Shown: positions 59,625-64,000 of the stretch, in pieces
Layout: each line of letters begins with the position of its first letter
Numbering within the stretch: the first letter of the stretch is position 1
Source: Rhodospirillaceae bacterium
GTDB taxonomy: Bacteria; Pseudomonadota; Alphaproteobacteria; GCA-2731375
Reading direction: 5' to 3'
Length of the DNA: 64,000 nucleotides
Assembly: GCA_018701215.1 (NCBI GenBank)
Contig: JABIWH010000018.1
Coordinates: 69,777 to 133,776, forward strand
Notes under the pieces: model-generated
Told to the model about the DNA's origin: nothing
What the model saw: the letters and a program-made list of their open reading frames with translations, nothing else
Database searches by the model: none
Position numbers and translations under genes: made by a program

Positions 59625-61811
59625 ATGGCGTGCACGATTGTCATCGACGGTGCGCAAGGGACCGGCCCGACGTCAATTGTTGTCAGCGGCACCGTTACGG
59701 ACCGCTGCGTGGATTTCGACCTCTACGTGATGCCTGCCAATACGACCGCGGCGACCGCGGACATCGGAGATGCGCTTGGACAAACCGCCTTCCAAATCGA
59801 AGGGGGCGTAGACCCGAATGCGGCGCGACCATTTGCCATTGCGGTCGAAAATCTCGTTGCTCAGGAACTGAACGCGGCCTGCAAGGCCGGAATAATCATG
59901 CTCTGGCTGCGGTGTTCCAATGATGATCAGTGCCAATTGCTGGATGGTGTCCCGCTGACATGCTGTCCAGACCTTGAGCTTCTCGAGTTTCATTTTGGGC
60001 CGTGCGAGCCTGGCCCATTGGCCATGCGGCGCCCGCTTCTTTTATCGATCGGTATCGATTGGTTGATCCCAATGGATGTAGCGACGGCGGCGGAAACTAT
60101 TATTGTTTCCCTGCAACCGGAAAACGACCCTGATACCTTTATATCTCGCTATGCCGAAGCGACCAGCGATCGGTCAATATATACCAGCGATGACCTGCGT
60201 TCGTTCGCCAGCAACGCGCCAGCTCGGGTCATGTTGTACGCTGAGCAGCGCTACTTCGGCGTCATCAAAATCGATGATCCCGTTTGCGGAAACCTTGAAC
60301 AGAATTTTGCACTGGAGGTTCCGGCCTGCATTTGTCCGGACCGATTGGATGTTACCCTTTCGGTTGCGTCGCAAGAAGGAACGGCGGTTGAGGATCCGGA
60401 GTGTATTGACGCCGAGCTTGTAACCGTGACCGCCACCTTCCCAACAGACGGGCCGGCGGAGAATCCGCAATGGGAGGTCACAGAGGGCCTATTGATCGAG
60501 ACCGAAAACGGTTCACTTTCGGTCACCGTGCGTATTTTACAGAACGATCAAATCGGCAGTGTCACGGTCATATCCGGCGGCGCCGGATGCCGCGAGCGCT
60601 ACACCATATTCGTAAAGCGCTGCCAACCATGCGCCTCCGTGCCCGATGATGCGCAACTGGCCGTCGAGCTCCTGGATGGAACACCTGTATCCGACCCCAA
60701 CAATACCTGTATCGATGCGAACGGCGTGGTGGTAATTGCGCCCGATTTACCCGGAGGTTTGAACTGGAACGGCGAAGACGGCGCGGCGATCATTCCGGGG
60801 TCCGAGACCGGGCGGCGGATCTCGGCTTTGCTGCCGCCACCCGGAATTCGCGGCACTATCTCCACAATCGTCGGGGAAGGGGATTGTCAAAAGCCGCTGT
60901 CGGTTTCACTCGAACGCTGCGGCCAGCCGACCTGCGAGCCATTGCCAAACGGCTACGACCTCGTGGTGCGCGATGGCAATGGCGTATTGATCCGATTTCC
61001 GGGACTAACCTGCATCGATACGCCTACCGCGACGGTCGAGGCGCCCGCCCACGAAGGTGTTGTGAACTGGCGTATAGACAATCAGCCGGTGGACCTGCCG
61101 CCGGACGAACGCACGGTAACGGTGCCAATGCCAACCGCGGGTCAGGCCCATACAGTCACGGCGGAAGTCGGGATCGACGACTGCGCGGAGACATTTGCCG
61201 TATCAGTTAGACGCTGCCCGGACAGCGGAGCCTCGCCTCTTTGTCCGGTACTGCTGATGTTGATCGTCATGGGATTGAGCGTGGCGGTGCTCGGCCTTAC
61301 TCTCATGATGTGTCCGGTAATGGCGCTCGGCCATTTCATCGTTGTGCTGAACAACCCCCTGGTGATTATGGCCATCGGCGGTTTCATGGCGGCGTTTGGT
61401 GTCGGGCTGGCCTTAATATCAGGGACATTGTGGGTGATATTTTGTTCGCCTGGTGTCTGCGAGTGGTTGCGGCTTGGTTGGATGGTGACATCTATTGCCG
61501 GTATCACACTGATATATTACCAGGCCTGCCCGCTATGCGGACATCTGTTCTTGCTGGGTATGCTCGTCATCACGGTGGCGATTGGCCTGCTCGGTTTTTG
61601 GCTTTACCGATGCCGCCCAAGCCGCTGCCTGCTGTTCAACAGTTTTGTCCTGATGCTTCCCGCATTTGATATCGTCGTACTTGCCGAACTCGCTCTCGGC
61701 GCCTGCATGTGGGTGAACCTCCCAGCGGTATTGGCCTTGTCGTTCGCCGCTGTCGCTTTCCCGATTTTTGCCGTCATGGGCCAACAATCTAACAATTGCA
61801 CCATGAATTGA
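59625..61811 (+). CDS. Unrecognised Cys-rich repeat protein with polytopic membrane tail
   Basis: This 728-residue protein is one I do not recognise. Residues 1-230 form a beta-rich, Cys-containing head (MACTIVIDGAQGTG...) without signal peptide. Three repeats of about 95 residues follow (about 234-333, 336-432, 437-531), each with a CID motif (ECID, TCID, TCID), a Trp, and a closing DC/GC-x11-RC pair (KRC, ERC, RRC), resembling Ig/PKD-like beta-sandwiches with a conserved disulfide. Residues 540-718 hold about six hydrophobic helices with further Cys. With no signal sequence, the topology is unclear: head and repeats may be cytoplasmic unless exported by the helices. Neighbours (methyltransferase, DUF1203, PAS-like) give no pathway. 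Confidence 0.75.
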   Translation: MACTIVIDGAQGTGPTSIVVSGTVTDRCVDFDLYVMPANTTAATADIGDALGQTAFQIEGGVDPNAARPFAIAVENLVAQELNAACKAGIIMLWLRCSNDDQCQLLDGVPLTCCPDLELLEFHFGPCEPGPLAMRRPLLLSIGIDWLIPMDVATAAETIIVSLQPENDPDTFISRYAEATSDRSIYTSDDLRSFASNAPARVMLYAEQRYFGVIKIDDPVCGNLEQNFALEVPACICPDRLDVTLSVASQEGTAVEDPECIDAELVTVTATFPTDGPAENPQWEVTEGLLIETENGSLSVTVRILQNDQIGSVTVISGGAGCRERYTIFVKRCQPCASVPDDAQLAVELLDGTPVSDPNNTCIDANGVVVIAPDLPGGLNWNGEDGAAIIPGSETGRRISALLPPPGIRGTISTIVGEGDCQKPLSVSLERCGQPTCEPLPNGYDLVVRDGNGVLIRFPGLTCIDTPTATVEAPAHEGVVNWRIDNQPVDLPPDERTVTVPMPTAGQAHTVTAEVGIDDCAETFAVSVRRCPDSGASPLCPVLLMLIVMGLSVAVLGLTLMMCPVMALGHFIVVLNNPLVIMAIGGFMAAFGVGLALISGTLWVIFCSPGVCEWLRLGWMVTSIAGITLIYYQACPLCGHLFLLGMLVITVAIGLLGFWLYRCRPSRCLLFNSFVLMLPAFDIVVLAELALGACMWVNLPAVLALSFAAVAFPIFAVMGQQSNNCTMN

Positions 61812-62000
61812 CAGGAGTAGCTCCGTCGTGGTTTCCGTTGACCAATACCTGTTTGTGGATCGACAATCCGACGGTGCTTGAAGTTGGGTGACAAGCGGAA
61901 ACTGCTATTCATGCTCATGACCAACGAGATGCGCCACAAGGCGACATGCCGATATCATTCTCGCTAGGTGTAACCTCTCACGTGTAAGGATGATGATCAG

Positions 62001-62474
62001 CTAGCGGGTCCGGTCAATGCGGCATGTGTAACAGTTGTTTAGCGCTGACCGGACGTGGATATAGGTGACATCGGGATCTTGGAATATCTCGGCGGCGTGG
62101 GCGGCCATGTCCTTTGTCTCGACGATGCGGCCCGTGCCGTATTTGATGCGGTCGTTATCTTGGTAGCCTTTGATGAGCGCTGTTGGACGGTTGATGAGAA
62201 TTTCCGGACGCCCGTCGCCTGGGTTATGGCGACGGCAGGCCTCGGCATGGAGGAAAATCGGTCCCAGTTCGGCATAGGGCTGTAAATCCGGGAAGGGGCG
62301 GTGAGCCAGGATCAGATAGGGCGCGCCCTGTTCGATCTCATTTAGACAGTGGCGGCACGGTATGTTTGATCCATCCGAGATATCCCGCTCCGGCGCCTGC
62401 CCATTGGCGTCCGCCGCGCCATTTCGCAAAGCCTCAACCAGGTCCGTCGCCAAGGCGGTGAATTGAATGTCCAT
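62001..62474 (-). CDS. DUF1203 protein
   Basis: This 157-residue protein has the DUF1203 pattern: CRHCLNEIEQGAPYLILAHRPFPDLQPYAELGPIFLHAEACRRH near the middle, then INRPTALIKGYQDNDRIKYGTGRI. The CxxC and His/Cys residues could hold a metal. Its function is unknown. The ATG at 62472-62474 has GGAG 8 bases upstream and is preferred to a TTG four codons earlier. It is divergent from the PAS-like gene. Confidence 0.75.
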   Translation of the reverse strand: MDIQFTALATDLVEALRNGAADANGQAPERDISDGSNIPCRHCLNEIEQGAPYLILAHRPFPDLQPYAELGPIFLHAEACRRHNPGDGRPEILINRPTALIKGYQDNDRIKYGTGRIVETKDMAAHAAEIFQDPDVTYIHVRSALNNCYTCRIDRTR

Positions 62475-62583
62475 GTTTTTCTCCAAGTCCGTCTCCTCTG
62501 TTGTCTTCGATGGAGATCATGGCGCGAGGCAGAAATTTGCGATATCCGTATCTTGTGGGGGAATGGATACTGTTGGCTCGTTC

Positions 62584-62612
62584 TTGGGGCGAGCAGTTCG
62601 GTGGGATAATAT
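62584..62612 (+). promoter_or_regulatory. Candidate promoter for the PAS-like gene
   Basis: TTGGGG (62584-62589) and TAATAT (62607-62612) are 17 bases apart, with a predicted start near 62619. This favours the ATG at 62648 over the longer open frame from 62501. Confidence 0.35.
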
Positions 62613-62647
62613 TGCAGGCACACGGCGTCCGGTCTTATATTGGAAGT

Positions 62648-63193
62648 ATGCTAACGCTTGTAACCGTCTTGGAAAGATTGACGTCTGCGCCCCATTGCCG
62701 GAAATTCGTCGACGTCTGGCAGCAGTGGCGCGGTGTCAAAATGGTGCCGGAACGGTCCGACATCGATCCGGTCATGCTCGGAGCGTCAATGGCGGCGATC
62801 TCCATCCTGCAAGTCCGTGCGCCGGACCAAATCATTCGCCGAATGTCTGGTTCCGCTATCGTCGAGTTCACCGGGCGTAGAAGAGACGGTGAGAACATGG
62901 TCGATCTTGCGCCGCCGGAACAAAGAGAGGAACGCATCCTTCGGCATCAGAACATGATCAATGTCCCGTGCGGGGCTTGGCTGGCCCGTGAGGCTGTCGG
63001 CAACACAGGCGCGGTCGGAACGCTGGAAGCCATTCTATTGCCGGTCTCCAACGACAAGGCACCGGACCAGCCCTTCATCTACATTGGTCAGGATATCCGC
63101 AAATCAGACAGGTGGGAACTCGATGAGGTTTCGACCGATATCGAACTGGCGCGCGACTTCGAGTACATCGATATCGGCGCCGGTGTGCCGTAG
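62648..63193 (+). CDS. PAS-like (PAS_5 type) domain protein
   Basis: This roughly 181-residue protein contains KFVDVWQQWRGVKMVPERSDIDPVMLGASMAAISILQV, the signature of the single-domain PAS_5 family common in alphaproteobacteria, followed by FTGRRRDGENMVDLAPPEQ. Function is a ligand- or redox-sensing guess. The frame is open back to 62501; I set the start at the ATG 62648 because the domain begins right after it and a promoter-like pair lies between. Confidence 0.55.
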   Translation: MLTLVTVLERLTSAPHCRKFVDVWQQWRGVKMVPERSDIDPVMLGASMAAISILQVRAPDQIIRRMSGSAIVEFTGRRRDGENMVDLAPPEQREERILRHQNMINVPCGAWLAREAVGNTGAVGTLEAILLPVSNDKAPDQPFIYIGQDIRKSDRWELDEVSTDIELARDFEYIDIGAGVP

Positions 63194-63372
63194 GATGCGC
63201 GACGGCGCCGAATTTGGCCATCGATGCTCGAAGTCAGGTGAGCAGCAGACATGGACCTGACGCAGTGTAATGCACGGTCCGTGCCATTAGCCGACATTGG
63301 CGCCTTCGATAATCATGCGTAGATCGGCAGAACAGGTGCCGCTACACTCTCGCCACCTTGATCGTCTCCCCT

Positions 63373-63870
63373 TCAATCGGCGCCTTCAGCGAGGCCTTCC
63401 ACAGGACGATCGGCGATCGGCAAGTGCAGCAGCGCACTGACGAGACCGAGGGCAATGGCGCCCCACCAGATGGCGTCATAACTGCCGGTCGCATCAAATA
63501 TGCGACCACCCAGCCACACGCCGGTAAAACTACCTAGCTGATGGCTTAAGAACACCACGCCATAAAGCATCCCCATGAAGCGAATACCGAAAATTTGCGC
63601 CACCAAACCGGATGTCAGCGGTACGGTGCCAAGCCAAACCAAGCCCATCAATGCGGCGAATATCACCACTGTGACCGGTGTCACGGGCAGGACTATGAAA
63701 AATAATATGACTATTGAGCGGAATATATAGATCATGCTTAGGAGATATTTCTTAGAAAATTTTCCGCCGAGCCAACCCGCGCCCCAACTTCCGACTATGT
63801 TGAACAAAGCAAGCAACATCAATGCCAGGGCGCCGAGTTCCGGGTCAGCCCCTTGATCAACTAGCCTGAA
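63373..63870 (-). pseudogene. Truncated MFS transporter (C-terminal half only)
   Basis: The frame codes for the C-terminal five or so helices of an MFS carrier (ALFNIVGSWGAGWLGGKFSKKYLLSMIYIFRSI, VPLTSGLVAQIFGIRFMGMLYGVVFLSHQLGSF, RIFDATGSYDAIWWGAIALGLVSALLHLPI). Coding can be followed upstream to LVDQGADPELGALALM at about 63855. An in-frame stop (TAA read from 63871-63873) and unrelated sequence then end it, so the first six helices are missing. The break coincides with a candidate insertion-sequence end. The piece from the TTG at 63820-63822 could at most give a 149-residue fragment. Confidence 0.75.
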
Positions 63871-64000
63871 TTATTCACTCCAGCCTTTGAATTAGGCGGT
63901 GAACGTAGATTAACCTGTTGAAATATCGTAGTGTTTTGGATGTCTAGACCGAAACAACGACACCAGGAAAACCTACGGTTCACCATGAAAGAAACTATCC
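63865..64000. mobile_element. Possible insertion-sequence end, IS1380-like
   Basis: At the point where the MFS gene breaks off, sequence begins CCTGAATTATTCACTCC after CTAG. From memory, IS1380-family ends start with CC(T/C) and leave 4-bp target copies, which would fit CTAG as the duplication. An ATG at 63940 opens a frame that runs off the window (MSRPKQRHQENLRFTMKETI). The right end is outside the window, so neither terminal repeats nor transposase can be confirmed. Confidence 0.4.
63940..64000 (+). CDS. Partial frame at window edge, possibly transposase start
   Basis: The frame from ATG 63940 reads MSRPKQRHQENLRFTMKETI and continues past the right edge. An internal ATG at 63985 is an alternative start. 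Twenty residues are not enough to place it in a family. Its position just inside a candidate insertion-sequence end makes a transposase plausible. Confidence 0.3.
   Translation, partial: MSRPKQRHQENLRFTMKETI

Overview
The window is gene-dense, GC-rich chromosomal DNA. It reads as an alphaproteobacterium of the Rhodospirillales type, probably a free-living denitrifier. The grounds are the heme d1 (nir) operon, the order hslU-hslV / hisB-DUF2628-hisH-hisA-hisF-sixA-hisE-HIT, and a large array of carboxylate, amide and aromatic-type catabolic enzymes. I saw no rRNA, tRNA or CRISPR array.

Layout. (1) 1-6216 is a heme d1 biosynthesis operon: the 3' end of nirF, four siroheme decarboxylase subunits arranged as two alternating types, radical-SAM nirJ, nirN, and a two-lobed CbiX/SirB-like chelatase. 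The genes overlap or abut. (2) 6253-8878: a perfect Fnr/Nnr-type box precedes a hemerythrin-like HHE protein, followed by a double-Cache-like sensor kinase. (3) 8868-15622 holds hslVU, divergent from a histidine biosynthesis operon. That operon has a 30-bp tandem hairpin repeat between hisH and hisA and an 11-bp tandem repeat before hisE. (4) 15617-15750 is a small non-autonomous transposon (MITE) with perfect 13-bp ends and an 8-bp target duplication. (5) 15786-30135 holds a Rieske oxygenase, a sensor kinase, an orphan TadG-like protein, a deacetylase-family hydrolase, SDR, VOC and stress proteins, a fused APH/AAA kinase, a cation exporter, a glycine-zipper lipoprotein, a Sel1 protein and a DnaJ-like chaperone. 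(6) 30312-50393 is a catabolic and regulatory region: pentapeptide-repeat membrane protein, amidase, fused indolepyruvate:ferredoxin oxidoreductase, HPt protein, TetR, CoA-transferase, hydroxyacid dehydrogenase, cyclase, amidohydrolase, MFS, NlpC/P60, MarR, FAD dehydrogenase, TauD dioxygenase, O-acetylhomoserine sulfhydrylase and an alpha/beta hydrolase. (7) 50370-54966 holds a PAS sensor kinase, a carboxymuconolactone-decarboxylase-like protein and the outer-membrane lipid asymmetry genes mlaA and mlaC. (8) 55191-64000 looks like an accessory region: a lipoprotein metallopeptidase whose leader resembles a class III cyclase N-terminus, a sulfatase, a methyltransferase, an unrecognised cysteine-rich repeat protein with a polytopic membrane tail, a DUF1203 protein, a PAS-like protein, and an MFS gene cut off by what looks like the end of an insertion sequence.

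Most worth following up are the 728-residue cysteine-repeat/membrane protein (59625-61811), the MITE behind the HIT gene, the lipoprotein protease with a borrowed-looking leader, and the pentapeptide protein with a Trp-Trp pair every 20 residues. All family names come from motif recognition in the translated sequence, not from searches.
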